Below, one piece after another: positions 15,402 through 22,590 of a stretch of 36,536 bases of DNA. The stretch comes from a virus. The notes beneath the pieces are model-generated. The model made no database searches. It was given only the letters and a program-made list of their open reading frames with translations, and was not told where the DNA came from. The stretch spans positions 1 to 36,536 of IMG/VR virus record IMGVR_UViG_3300036770_003359; one strand, 5' to 3'. The position numbers were made by a program, and so were the translations under genes. Numbering within the stretch: the first letter of the stretch is position 1; each line of letters opens with the position of its first letter.

Positions 15402-17603
15402 ATGTTACCGGATCAAGATTACTTAGAACTATTACAACGAAAGCTCAAAAAGCACGCCGCCACAGGCGTAGAGGTTGCGCAAAACAACCTAAACGCGCAC
15501 TTATTCCCATTCCAACGTTACATTGTACAACGCGCGCTCAAAGCGGGCAAATACGCCATCTTTGCGGATTGTGGGCTTGGCAAAACGCTTATGCAATTAG
15601 AGTGGGCGAACCAGGTAGTAAAATTTACCCAAAAGCCGGTTTTGATACTGGCGCCATTGGCAGTTAGTCCGCAAACGATTGCACAGGGCGAACGCTTCGG
15701 GATTGAGTGCCAAAAGTACTCCGGACAGACATTGCCGGGCGTGTATATTATCAACTATGAGCAGTTAAAGAACATTGAGTGTTCAATTTTTGGTGGCGTC
15801 GTACTCGATGAAAGCTCCATCCTGAAAAACTTTACTGGCGTTTATAAACAGTTAATTATCGAAGCGTTTACCGGTACACGATTTAAGCTCGCTTGTACAG
15901 CTACTCCCGCGCCTAACGACCTAAACGAGATTGGCAACCATTCCGAGTTCCTTGACGTAATGGATGCAAACGACATGCGAATGAGGTGGTTTGTTCGTGA
16001 CGAGGGTATGAATAATTACCGGCTCAAAGGTCACGCCGAATCGGATTTTTACGGATGGATCGCGAGTTGGAGTAGCGTACTTAGAAGCCCAGCGGATTTG
16101 GGATTTGAGTCGATCGGATATGACCTCCCTTCGCTAAACTTTTTTGAAAAGGAGATTGAAGTCGAAAAACGCGAAAACGGAATGTTATTCAATAGCGCAT
16201 CGGTAAACGCGACCGACTTTAATAAAGAGCTAAGATTGACGATACTTCCAAGAATTGAAGCAGTCGCCGAGATTGTAAACAAGTCCAAAGAGTCGTTTAT
16301 TATTTGGGTAAACCAAGACGCTGAGGAAGATCAAGTACTTAAGCTTATTCCGGAGGCGGTTGGCGTTCGTGGCTCTGAACCACAGGACAAAAAGGAGGCG
16401 AAGTTGATAGGATTTGCCAATGGCGATTTTCGGATTTTGGTTACCAAGAAAAAAATCGCGCAATTTGGCCTTAATTATCAGCATTGCAATAACCAAGTTT
16501 TTGCAAGTCTTGACTTTTCATTTGAAGGTCTATACCAAGCCATTAGGCGTTCGTATCGATTTGGCCAAAAGAATGAAGTAAACATTTACCTTATAACTAC
16601 AAATACAATGGCAAACGTGGTGCAATCCATTGCCAACAAACAAGCTCAATTCGATAAAATGATGAATGAGATTACTAACCAGGTCAATGCAAAAACATTC
16701 GATCTTAAATTAGACTATAACCGCCGGGAAGTTAAAACGGAACACTTCCATATAATTAACGGCGACTCCTGCGAACTCATCAAGGAAATACCGGATAATT
16801 CAATAGACCTAAGCGTGTTTAGTCCTCCATTTAGTACGCTGTTTACATATTCGGATAATATCAGAGATATGGGAAATTGTGAATCCGATGAACAGTTTTT
16901 TGAACAACAACGATTCCTACTCAAAGAGCTTTACCGGATCATTAAGCCCGGACGACTTGTTTGTGTGCACTCCAAAGATTTAGCGCGTTATAAAAACTCG
17001 TCCGGTTTTTCAGGTATGTGGGACTTTACTGGCGCCTATCATCGGGCAATGGAAGAGGCCGGATTCAAATACCATTCCAAGATTACTATTTGGATCGATC
17101 CGGTTTTAGAGATGCAGCGAACCAAAACACAACGCCTATTGTACAAGCAAGTAACGACCGATTCGAGCTACTCCGGAATAGGTATGCCCGAGTACATAAC
17201 CATTTTCCGCAAGTGGGAAGGCGATGAGGCAGAATGGACGCCAATCACCAACAAGACAAAACAAAACTTTGATCTTAATACCTGGCAAAAGTGGGCTTCG
17301 CCGGTTTGGATGGATATTGATCGTACCAACGTACTAAACAACTACAAAGGAGCAAAAGAAGAAAAAGACGAAAAGCATATCGCGCCGCTTCAATTGGACA
17401 TTATAGAACGCTGTATTGCAATGTGGTCAAATCCGGGAGAAACTATCTTTACTCCGTTTTTGGGCATCGGATCCGAAGTGTTCCAAGCGGTTAAGATGAA
17501 CCGTAAAGGCATCGGATTTGAATTAAAAGAGTCCTACTTTGATTTGGCGGCCCGGAATTGCGCGGCGGCGGTTGAGTCTAAAAAACAGCTATCTTTGTTT
17601 TAA
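15402..17603 (+). CDS. SNF2-type helicase fused to a DNA methyltransferase
   Basis: This 733-residue protein joins two enzymes. Residues 35-430 form a superfamily 2 (SNF2-like) motor: Walker A CGLGKT (57-62), motif II VLDESS (134-139), motif III CTATPAP (165-171) and motif VI QAIRRSYRFGQ (379-389). Residues 448-733 form a methyltransferase: SPPF at 474-477 (catalytic motif IV, the type common in N4-cytosine and some N6-adenine enzymes) and FTPFLGIGSE at 683-692 (SAM-binding motif I). Motif IV before motif I is the beta-class order. It probably translocates on phage DNA and methylates it. No cognate restriction nuclease is adjacent, though a VRR-NUC gene lies 237 bases downstream. Protection from host restriction or marking of replicated DNA are both plausible. 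Confidence 0.88.
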   Translation: MLPDQDYLELLQRKLKKHAATGVEVAQNNLNAHLFPFQRYIVQRALKAGKYAIFADCGLGKTLMQLEWANQVVKFTQKPVLILAPLAVSPQTIAQGERFGIECQKYSGQTLPGVYIINYEQLKNIECSIFGGVVLDESSILKNFTGVYKQLIIEAFTGTRFKLACTATPAPNDLNEIGNHSEFLDVMDANDMRMRWFVRDEGMNNYRLKGHAESDFYGWIASWSSVLRSPADLGFESIGYDLPSLNFFEKEIEVEKRENGMLFNSASVNATDFNKELRLTILPRIEAVAEIVNKSKESFIIWVNQDAEEDQVLKLIPEAVGVRGSEPQDKKEAKLIGFANGDFRILVTKKKIAQFGLNYQHCNNQVFASLDFSFEGLYQAIRRSYRFGQKNEVNIYLITTNTMANVVQSIANKQAQFDKMMNEITNQVNAKTFDLKLDYNRREVKTEHFHIINGDSCELIKEIPDNSIDLSVFSPPFSTLFTYSDNIRDMGNCESDEQFFEQQRFLLKELYRIIKPGRLVCVHSKDLARYKNSSGFSGMWDFTGAYHRAMEEAGFKYHSKITIWIDPVLEMQRTKTQRLLYKQVTTDSSYSGIGMPEYITIFRKWEGDEAEWTPITNKTKQNFDLNTWQKWASPVWMDIDRTNVLNNYKGAKEEKDEKHIAPLQLDIIERCIAMWSNPGETIFTPFLGIGSEVFQAVKMNRKGIGFELKESYFDLAARNCAAAVESKKQLSLF

Positions 17604-17604
17604 G

Positions 17605-17844
17605 ATGAGGAAGGAAATTAAAGCCGACATTCAATCCGTTATTGATAATTTTAGCGTCATCAATGAATGGTGTAAAGAATCAGCCGACATACTCAAACGA
17701 ACATGCGAGTTGTATAAATACGACAAACAGAAGATCCAAAGCATATTGCCAACGCTTTATATTTACAGGGGTTATTGCAGCGTCAAAAACGAAGTAGCAA
17801 CGATGCGGCAAATAGATGATTTGATAAAAAATTACTTTGAATGA
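17605..17844 (+). CDS. Small helical protein between methylase and nuclease genes
   Basis: This 79-residue protein starts one base after the helicase-methylase stop; an alternative longer frame would begin inside that gene and is rejected. It is helical and charged, with CKESADILKRTCELYKYDKQ and a C-terminal VATMRQIDDLIKNYFE. It overlaps the VRR-NUC gene by ATGA, so the three genes are co-translated. Function unknown; a link to the methylase or nuclease is inferred only from coupling. Confidence 0.6.
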   Translation: MRKEIKADIQSVIDNFSVINEWCKESADILKRTCELYKYDKQKIQSILPTLYIYRGYCSVKNEVATMRQIDDLIKNYFE

Positions 17845-18182
17845 TTAAGCCCGAAACAGCCAACCAAATACAGGCAAATATTATCCGAGTAGTAAACTTT
17901 CAGCCCGGATGCGTTGCGGTACGCATTAATACCGTAGGCATTTGGGATGCTGCAAAAGGTGTGCATCGAAAGTCGAACGGCGGTAAAGGAACTGAGGACG
18001 TTATTTGCTGTATTCGTGGTAGGTATGTCGGAATCGAAGTGAAAGCCGGCAAAGATCGGCAAAGCGATGACCAAAAGCGACGTCAATTTGAGGTTGAGCG
18101 GGCAGGAGGTATTTACTTTATTGCCCGTTCAACCGATCATTTTTTAGAGTTTTTCACGAGGATTTTAGAACTTTATAAATAA
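17841..18182 (+). CDS. VRR-NUC domain nuclease
   Basis: This 113-residue protein is a single PD-(D/E)XK fold domain of the VRR-NUC type. The core reads GGKGTEDVICCIRGRYVGIE then VKAGKDRQSDDQ, giving the catalytic D and the E-x-K pair, followed by QFEVERAGGIYFIARS, typical of the family's final strand and helix. Stand-alone phage VRR-NUC proteins are thought to cut branched DNA such as Holliday junctions. That would fit resolving recombination intermediates made with Bet before packaging. It is coupled to the upstream small gene by a four-base overlap. Confidence 0.85.
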   Translation: MIKPETANQIQANIIRVVNFQPGCVAVRINTVGIWDAAKGVHRKSNGGKGTEDVICCIRGRYVGIEVKAGKDRQSDDQKRRQFEVERAGGIYFIARSTDHFLEFFTRILELYK

Positions 18183-18189
18183 TTCAACA

Positions 18190-18879
18190 ATGAAAAAACT
18201 AACAGTAAATGACATCCCGGAGGGTTATAAGTTTGCCGCAGTAGATTCTAATGGAATAGCTTATGCCTATGATTCTGCTCCAGTTTGTGATTTTGAAGAT
18301 ATTGTCTGGGATATAATTAATAAAGATACTCTTATGATAATGATAGGGTCTGGATTTGATGCAAGTGATTGGGAAAACAGCCTAATAGAGAAACAAACAT
18401 TAAAGAGGCTAACAATGAGCGACATTCCAAAAGGCTACTCTTATGCCGCTATCGATAGTGATGGCGTTGCTTATGCGTATAAAAAAAAGCCAATTTTTGG
18501 AGGTGGTTTTTATTGGTTTCGCAATACTGAAGATGTAGATCCACCAAAAGAAATAGGAGGCGGATTTGATACAAGCAATTGGAAGAATAGCTTAATAGGC
18601 GGCGATCCGCACGTAATTGAAATCTTAAACAATAAAAAGAAAAGAAAGATGGAAGGCCCAACATTAGAAAGCTGCAAATTCGAGTTTACTCAAGATGCCA
18701 ACTGTTTATCCGATTGCGGCAACATTGAAAAAATCAAAATCAGTCACCAATCTTATTTTGGCTTGGACAAAACGAAAGACGGCTTTTTCGTTCTAAAAAC
18801 AAAAGGCTGGTCTATCAATAGCGAGGATGATATTAAAAAGCTATTAGATAGAATTAGACTTGCTATGAAAAAAGAGTAG
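18190..18879 (+). CDS. Two-copy DIPxGY repeat-domain protein with extra C-terminal domain
   Basis: This 229-residue protein has two tandem copies of the domain also seen at 12481 and 12704. Copy one starts KLTVNDIPEGYKFAAVDSNG and ends SGFDASDWENSLI. Copy two starts LTMSDIPKGYSYAAIDSDG and ends GGFDTSNWKNSLI. Residues from about 150 form a distinct part with ESCKFEFTQDANCLSDCGNI, containing three Cys, and a helical end (DDIKKLLDRIRLAMKKE). The gene is more A/T-rich than its neighbours. The C-terminal addition suggests the repeat serves as an interaction or recognition module. Function unknown. Confidence 0.68.
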   Translation: MKKLTVNDIPEGYKFAAVDSNGIAYAYDSAPVCDFEDIVWDIINKDTLMIMIGSGFDASDWENSLIEKQTLKRLTMSDIPKGYSYAAIDSDGVAYAYKKKPIFGGGFYWFRNTEDVDPPKEIGGGFDTSNWKNSLIGGDPHVIEILNNKKKRKMEGPTLESCKFEFTQDANCLSDCGNIEKIKISHQSYFGLDKTKDGFFVLKTKGWSINSEDDIKKLLDRIRLAMKKE

Positions 18880-18884
18880 ATAAA

Positions 18885-18917
18885 TTTGAAAATGTATTTA
18901 CTTTGTATTTACATTTG
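18885..18917 (+). promoter_or_regulatory. Promoter, TTTG-N21-TACATTTG
   Basis: TTTG (18885-18888) and TACATTTG (18910-18917) have the same sequences and 21-bp spacing as the promoter at 8761-8793. It starts the transcript for the membrane protein and glucosaminidase genes; the first ATG is 24 bases downstream of the -7 box. Confidence 0.75.
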
Positions 18918-18940
18918 CAGTACATTCAATCTATTATATT

Positions 18941-19588
18941 ATGACACACAAAGAGTATCAAATTCAACAAGGCGTTACCCAGCGCGCAGCCGCCTATCGG
19001 CTTAAATTCGTTGGGCTTGAATTTTCGCAGCATCAAGAGTTAACCGACCAACAACTTGAACAACTAAACGAGCGATTTAGTAAAGGCCGCAAAGTTATGC
19101 AACGAAGCAGCCCGCGCCCCACGTTACGCACTCCGGCCAAAAACCATTTTGTTGACGTCAACGAAATGGTCCATTTGGCAGACCTTGCCCAAAAAACATT
19201 GGAATCTAATAAGCAGGAATTAGAAACAAAGCGCAAACGCCTTCCAGCGCGTCAGCTATTACTTGACACAATCAACGCCGTTGAGCTTGTTTTTTTCGCT
19301 TATGGAATGGTTAAACTATTTGGGGCCGCCGGCATCATTCCTGCTCTTATTCCGATCGCATTTTATTTGTTCACAATTCTTGATTTAAAGCAAGGCGGTC
19401 AAAGTTACAGATCCGACGTAGGCTTATTCGTTTGCGCGTTGTTGGCTCTCGGCTTTATGTGGGTACACGCCCAAACATTCAACGCCTGGTTACCAGGTCA
19501 ATTTTACACCAATCTATCATTTGCGGGCGCTGTGAGCGTTATTAGCTGGTTAGCGCTCGTTCAATCAATCAAACAAGATGAAGTCTAA
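18941..19588 (+). CDS. Membrane protein with N-terminal cytoplasmic helical domain
   Basis: This 215-residue protein has a soluble N-terminal half (1-105) with VTQRAAAYRLKFVGLEF, perhaps a small helix-turn-helix, and a charged coiled-coil segment (QKTLESNKQELETKRKR). Four membrane segments follow at about 111-128, 130-147, 160-176 and 190-208. It overlaps the membrane-anchored glucosaminidase gene by 11 bases, so the two are probably made together. A joint role at the host envelope is likely; superinfection exclusion or a lysis accessory are candidates. No family recognised. Confidence 0.65.
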   Translation: MTHKEYQIQQGVTQRAAAYRLKFVGLEFSQHQELTDQQLEQLNERFSKGRKVMQRSSPRPTLRTPAKNHFVDVNEMVHLADLAQKTLESNKQELETKRKRLPARQLLLDTINAVELVFFAYGMVKLFGAAGIIPALIPIAFYLFTILDLKQGGQSYRSDVGLFVCALLALGFMWVHAQTFNAWLPGQFYTNLSFAGAVSVISWLALVQSIKQDEV

Positions 19589-20381
19589 AATCATTCAACT
19601 ATTATACGTTGTTCGGCATCAAATTGAATCGACGCCGCACGGCTTACTTTTGCGCCTTATTGCGCTCGTTGCCCTACTTATTGTGGTATTGGTATGGCTG
19701 CCAAATTCAAGCGTTGAAATTAACATCCGCTTAAACGATGCAGGCCACCGTAACCAAATTGAGCAGCGTAACGAACCGGAACCGACGCAACCGGTAATGG
19801 CGGGGCCGCCAATTGATGCAAGTGTATCATTTTCCATCAATGACAAGCCGAGCGAAGCAAAAGCAAGCAAACGAGAAGCGAAGCTGGGAGAACTAAAAAA
19901 AAAGAGTAAAAAAGCCAAATATCCGGACTGGATGTACCTTCCTGACGCAAAGCAGACCAAAGAGCAGCGATTTGCGGCAAAGTACCTAAGGTTGGCACAA
20001 GTCGAGCGCGAAAAGTACGGTATTCCGGTAAGTATTAAATTAGCTCAGGCGATTTTGGAAAGCAATTCAGGACAAAGTACGTTAGCGTCAAAGGCTAACA
20101 ACTTTTTTGGGATAAAGGGGAAGCACAACGGAAAGTACATACTCCGACACGATGAAGTCGGATGGGGTTTGCAAAAGTTTAGAAAGTACCCGTCGTTGTG
20201 GCACTCCTGGCGCGATCATTCCGAATTTTTGCAGCAACCGAGATACGCTCGATTGAAGAAAGCGAAAAGCTACAAGCAGTACGCGTATGGGTTGAAGGAT
20301 TGCGGATATGCAACCGCGAAACATTACCCAAAAGCGTTAATTCGTATTATTGAACAAAACAAACTATATTTACTTGACTAA
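19578..20381 (+). CDS. Membrane-anchored glucosaminidase (peptidoglycan hydrolase)
   Basis: This 267-residue protein has one N-terminal membrane segment (about 22-41), a Lys/Glu-rich linker (about 55-125) and a C-terminal glucosaminidase domain of the LYZ2/FlgJ type. The domain shows GIPVSIKLAQAILESNSGQS with catalytic Glu161, then ANNFFGIKGK and WHSWRDHSEFL, all family hallmarks. It should cleave the glycan backbone in the periplasm while anchored to the inner membrane. It is separate from the late M15 endolysin and sits in the early/middle region, which is unusual. Possible roles include a second lysin or local wall remodelling. Confidence 0.85.
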   Translation: MKSKIIQLLYVVRHQIESTPHGLLLRLIALVALLIVVLVWLPNSSVEINIRLNDAGHRNQIEQRNEPEPTQPVMAGPPIDASVSFSINDKPSEAKASKREAKLGELKKKSKKAKYPDWMYLPDAKQTKEQRFAAKYLRLAQVEREKYGIPVSIKLAQAILESNSGQSTLASKANNFFGIKGKHNGKYILRHDEVGWGLQKFRKYPSLWHSWRDHSEFLQQPRYARLKKAKSYKQYAYGLKDCGYATAKHYPKALIRIIEQNKLYLLD

Positions 20382-20758
20382 TGAAGCAAATCAAACAGAT
20401 TTACGACTTTCAACAAAGGTACCAACGCGAAGTTGGCGTTTACGGGCAAAAGCCAAGCATGCAAGTATTCGATTTAAGAGTGCAATTAATTAGTGAGGAG
20501 CTTTTTGAGCTTGTAAAAGCTTGGAGGGAGGAGTCGGTAGTTAATTGCTACAAAGAGTTGATCGACTTAATGTATGTCGTATTTGGCGCCGCGTGTGACT
20601 TCGGACTTCATCCGGATTTGGTAGAGCAGATATTTGACGAAGTACACAAATCGAACATGAGCAAAGGCACGAATGGGGAACCGGTTTTTAACGAAGCCGG
20701 GAAAGTATTAAAAGGCTACGATTATACGCCGGCGGATTTATCATTTTTAAAAGTTTAA
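20381..20758 (+). CDS. MazG/PRA-PH-like nucleoside triphosphate pyrophosphohydrolase
   Basis: This 125-residue protein matches the all-alpha NTP pyrophosphatase superfamily. The metal-binding motif is split as usual: ExxE at 40-43 (SEELFEL) and ExxD at 59-62 (YKELIDLMYVVFGAACDFG). The family ending EVHKSNMSKG follows. Such enzymes hydrolyse (d)NTPs to monophosphates. Phage versions may adjust nucleotide pools or remove signalling nucleotides such as ppGpp-related stress products. It starts on the last base of the glucosaminidase stop. The exact substrate is not predictable from sequence. Confidence 0.85.
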   Translation: MKQIKQIYDFQQRYQREVGVYGQKPSMQVFDLRVQLISEELFELVKAWREESVVNCYKELIDLMYVVFGAACDFGLHPDLVEQIFDEVHKSNMSKGTNGEPVFNEAGKVLKGYDYTPADLSFLKV

Positions 20759-20761
20759 ACA

Positions 20762-21106
20762 ATGCAAAATACAAGCCATCAAGCGCGCGAATTAAACGCG
20801 CCAAAAGCGCCTTCACAAAAGGAGCGCATATTCTTACATTTATTGAGCGCCGGCCCGCTCACGGCAAAGGAATTAAGCGGAACGACTCAACTACAAATAA
20901 CGACTGTTTATGCGCGCCTAAACGATTTAAAGCGCGGATTCTATTATAAGGGAGCAAGCTATGAGGCGTACGAACAGGAGATAATTAACGGTGAAATTAG
21001 ATGGGGTATTCGGTTCCAGGTTAGGCAGTTTTCCGAAATAGAGCGCATTGAACAAAAAATAAAATACCTAACTGAAAAGCTCGACGAATTAAAGCGCACG
21101 ATGTAA
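20762..21106 (+). CDS. Winged-helix DNA-binding protein
   Basis: This 114-residue protein contains a clear helix-turn-helix: SQKERIFLHLLSAGPLTAKE, LSGTTQLQITTVYARLNDLK, then a beta wing (GFYYKGASYEAY and WGIRFQV). A coiled-coil tail (EQKIKYLTEKLDELKRTM) probably dimerises it. It is a candidate regulator of the operator-bearing promoters at 21468 and 22521 just downstream. That is inference from proximity and from the symmetric operator, which suits a dimer. It could instead be a replication accessory. Confidence 0.7.
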   Translation: MQNTSHQARELNAPKAPSQKERIFLHLLSAGPLTAKELSGTTQLQITTVYARLNDLKRGFYYKGASYEAYEQEIINGEIRWGIRFQVRQFSEIERIEQKIKYLTEKLDELKRTM

Positions 21107-21115
21107 CTTTGTGCA

Positions 21116-21328
21116 ATGGCAAAGCAAAAGGAAGTTGAAGAGATGCGACCGATTAAAGGTCGATTCACTAAAACGGAATTTATCCGAATTGCAAGGCCAA
21201 CGTATAAAGAGCAAACCGAATTAGTTTTTGAGCAGTTTTTGAATAGCGGAAAGATTGAACCTATTGGAGTAGCAGGTATTGAAGGTAAAGTTTCTATCTT
21301 TTCATGGCGAACAGGGCCGGGCGAATGA
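21116..21328 (+). CDS. Small basic protein of unknown function
   Basis: This 70-residue protein has charged N-terminal residues (MAKQKEVEEMRPIKGRFTK) and a predicted helix-strand core (ARPTYKEQTELVFEQFLN). It follows the winged-helix gene by nine bases. Its stop codon lies inside the loop of a perfect 8-bp G/C-rich hairpin (21313-21338). No membrane segment or recognised motif. Confidence 0.55.
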   Translation: MAKQKEVEEMRPIKGRFTKTEFIRIARPTYKEQTELVFEQFLNSGKIEPIGVAGIEGKVSIFSWRTGPGE

Positions 21329-21338
21329 GTCCGGCCCT
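21313..21338 (+). other. G/C-rich hairpin over the stop codon
   Basis: AGGGCCGG (21313-21320) pairs perfectly with CCGGCCCT (21331-21338), and the TGA stop (21326-21328) sits in the loop. No T-run follows, so it is not a standard terminator. It may stabilise the mRNA 3' end or assist the true terminator about 45 bases downstream. Confidence 0.6.
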
Positions 21339-21381
21339 ATGAGTTTGGTAATTGTTGAATGTCATATATAATAGATTGGTG

Positions 21382-21415
21382 AAAGTAGCCGCCGTAATGG
21401 TCGCTACTTTTTTTT
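21382..21415 (+). terminator. Intrinsic terminator ending the early/middle operon
   Basis: AAAGTAGC (21382-21389) pairs with GCTACTTT (21403-21410), with an inner GCC/GGT helix and a GTAAT loop, followed by eight T. It separates the 18.9-21.3 kb operon from the operator-promoter at 21468. The 235-bp gene-free stretch 21329-21563 contains this terminator, the hairpin before it and the promoter after it; I see nothing else in it. Confidence 0.85.
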
Positions 21416-21467
21416 ATTTTAAAGCGTTGGTTTTCAATACTTAATTAAATAATGTATAAAAAAGTTT

Positions 21468-21518
21468 AAAAAAAATTGTGCAAACACTTGCACAGAATTG
21501 GAAAGCGCCTTATCTTCG
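21468..21518 (+). promoter_or_regulatory. Operator-promoter, copy 1
   Basis: TTG (21488-21490) and TATCTTCG (21511-21518) form -33 and -7 elements with a 20-bp spacer; the -7 box differs from TAnnTTTG at one base. The -33 element lies inside the perfect inverted repeat TGTGCAA-ACAC-TTGCACA (21477-21494), preceded by eight A. The whole 27-nt block 21468-21494 recurs at 22521-22547 with three C/T differences. A dimeric regulator binding there would overlap the -33 contact. Confidence 0.72.
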
Positions 21519-21563
21519 TGTTATAATTAAGACATTCAATAACACTTAAAAATTTACTTTACC

Positions 21564-22046
21564 ATGAATTACGAGAACACAACATTTGAAGTACGCCAAC
21601 TTCCCTCAGGCATTTGCAAGGTTACCGCAACACTTGAAAACGGTGTAACTATTGCAGACTACTGCAAAGAGAATGAAGTTTTCAAAACGCAGATTAAAAT
21701 AGTTAGCCGCCACATGATGTATAGCCTACATAATGTCACAAGAAAAATCAACGCTAGTTATGAGAAAATTATAGCTTGCGAAAGCATTAAAGTAGGTGAC
21801 ATTCTTTCCGGTTCTTTTGGTTACGACTGCACAATACCGGTTTTTTACAAAGTAATTGATAAGAAAAAATCTAAAGTAACACTTCAGGAGCTTCGCACAA
21901 ACTATGTTGACGATTCACATGTGATGCCTTCTGAAAAGGCATACGGTGAGCCATTTACAAAGATTATCAACGGCCTTTATATTCACATACGTTCGGCATC
22001 AGTAACTAAATGGGATGGCCAGCCACGATACAAAAGCGAATACTAA
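21564..22046 (+). CDS. Operator-controlled protein of unknown function
   Basis: I do not recognise this 160-residue protein. It looks like a mainly beta, soluble protein: an N-terminal part (TTFEVRQLPSGICKVTATLE), then CESIKVGDILSGSFGYDCTI and a later VIDKKKSKVTLQELRTNYVD. The KVGDIL-type segment resembles small barrel domains that bind nucleic acid or peptides, but this is weak. It has its own promoter with a palindromic operator, so its expression is probably switched separately from the replication operon. A C/G-rich hairpin follows it. Confidence 0.65.
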   Translation: MNYENTTFEVRQLPSGICKVTATLENGVTIADYCKENEVFKTQIKIVSRHMMYSLHNVTRKINASYEKIIACESIKVGDILSGSFGYDCTIPVFYKVIDKKKSKVTLQELRTNYVDDSHVMPSEKAYGEPFTKIINGLYIHIRSASVTKWDGQPRYKSEY

Positions 22047-22055
22047 ACATAAACC

Positions 22056-22076
22056 GGGCCGGCTAACCACCGGCCC
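22056..22076 (+). other. G/C-rich hairpin between small genes
   Basis: GGGCCGG (22056-22062) pairs perfectly with CCGGCCC (22070-22076) across a 7-nt loop, followed by AAAAATAA. The arm resembles the hairpin at 21313-21338. Without a T-run on this strand it may be an mRNA stabiliser or a weak terminator. Confidence 0.6.
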
Positions 22077-22090
22077 AAAAATAACTAATT

Positions 22091-22336
22091 ATGACAACTC
22101 AACAACTTTGGAGCAAACTACAATTTAAAGCGGAATTTAGCGGCGTTGCTATTTGCCATTGGAATATTGACGGCAAATCAATTATCATCAGGAGTACAGA
22201 TAAGGCAGCCATTGCCGCCGTTGATCGCTTGGAGCGCTGTTTGTTAGATCCAAAAGACTCCTACAATGGATTGACAGTTCGTAAAGCTCTAAATATTTTA
22301 TATAAGCTATGCAAGTCCTATATAAATCCGAAATAA
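22091..22336 (+). CDS. Small protein of unknown function
   Basis: This 81-residue protein has a strand-rich first half (AEFSGVAICHWNIDGKSIII) and a helical second half (AAIAAVDRLERCLLDPKDSY then VRKALNILYKLCKSYINPK). No motif recognised. It is probably co-transcribed from the operator-promoter at 21468 and overlaps the next gene by 28 bases. Confidence 0.55.
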   Translation: MTTQQLWSKLQFKAEFSGVAICHWNIDGKSIIIRSTDKAAIAAVDRLERCLLDPKDSYNGLTVRKALNILYKLCKSYINPK

Positions 22337-22536
22337 CCTACACCGGCAACGGCGCCGGCTTGCTTTATCTGACTAACAAAGAAACGGGAAAACGGATCAA
22401 CTACGACTCGCACATGCCCGCGCATCTTGCATCGGTAAAGTATCAGGAGTTGTTAAAGGTAGATGTTGTCATTGTTAAAGATGTCACTTTACTTGACATT
22501 CCTATATTTTACTTAGCTACAAAAAAAATTGTGTAA
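22309..22536 (+). CDS. Small protein of unknown function
   Basis: This 75-residue protein starts inside the preceding gene (28-base overlap). It contains YTGNGAGLLYLTNKETGKRI and a hydrophobic C-terminal stretch (VVIVKDVTLLDIPIFYLATK) that may be a buried strand-helix or a membrane-seeking segment. Its last codons and stop fall within the second operator block (22521-22547). No family recognised. Confidence 0.5.
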   Translation: MQVLYKSEITYTGNGAGLLYLTNKETGKRINYDSHMPAHLASVKYQELLKVDVVIVKDVTLLDIPIFYLATKKIV

Positions 22537-22571
22537 ATACTTGTACAAGAACTTTCAACTACTTACTTTTG
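22521..22571 (+). promoter_or_regulatory. Operator-promoter, copy 2
   Basis: TTG (22541-22543) and TACTTTTG (22564-22571, full match to TAnnTTTG) are spaced 20 bp. The upstream 27 nt (eight A, then TTGTGTAAATACTTGTACA) repeats the block at 21468 with three transitions, all C to T here. These changes weaken the inverted repeat (arms TGTGTAA and TTGTACA), so a regulator may bind this copy less tightly. Confidence 0.72.
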
Positions 22572-22590
22572 TCAAATAATTGTTACCGAT

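Noticed and set aside
21104-21111. TAACTTTG as a -7 box for the 21116 gene
   Set aside because: The box fits, but there is no TTG at a suitable distance upstream and the transcription start would fall on or after the ATG.
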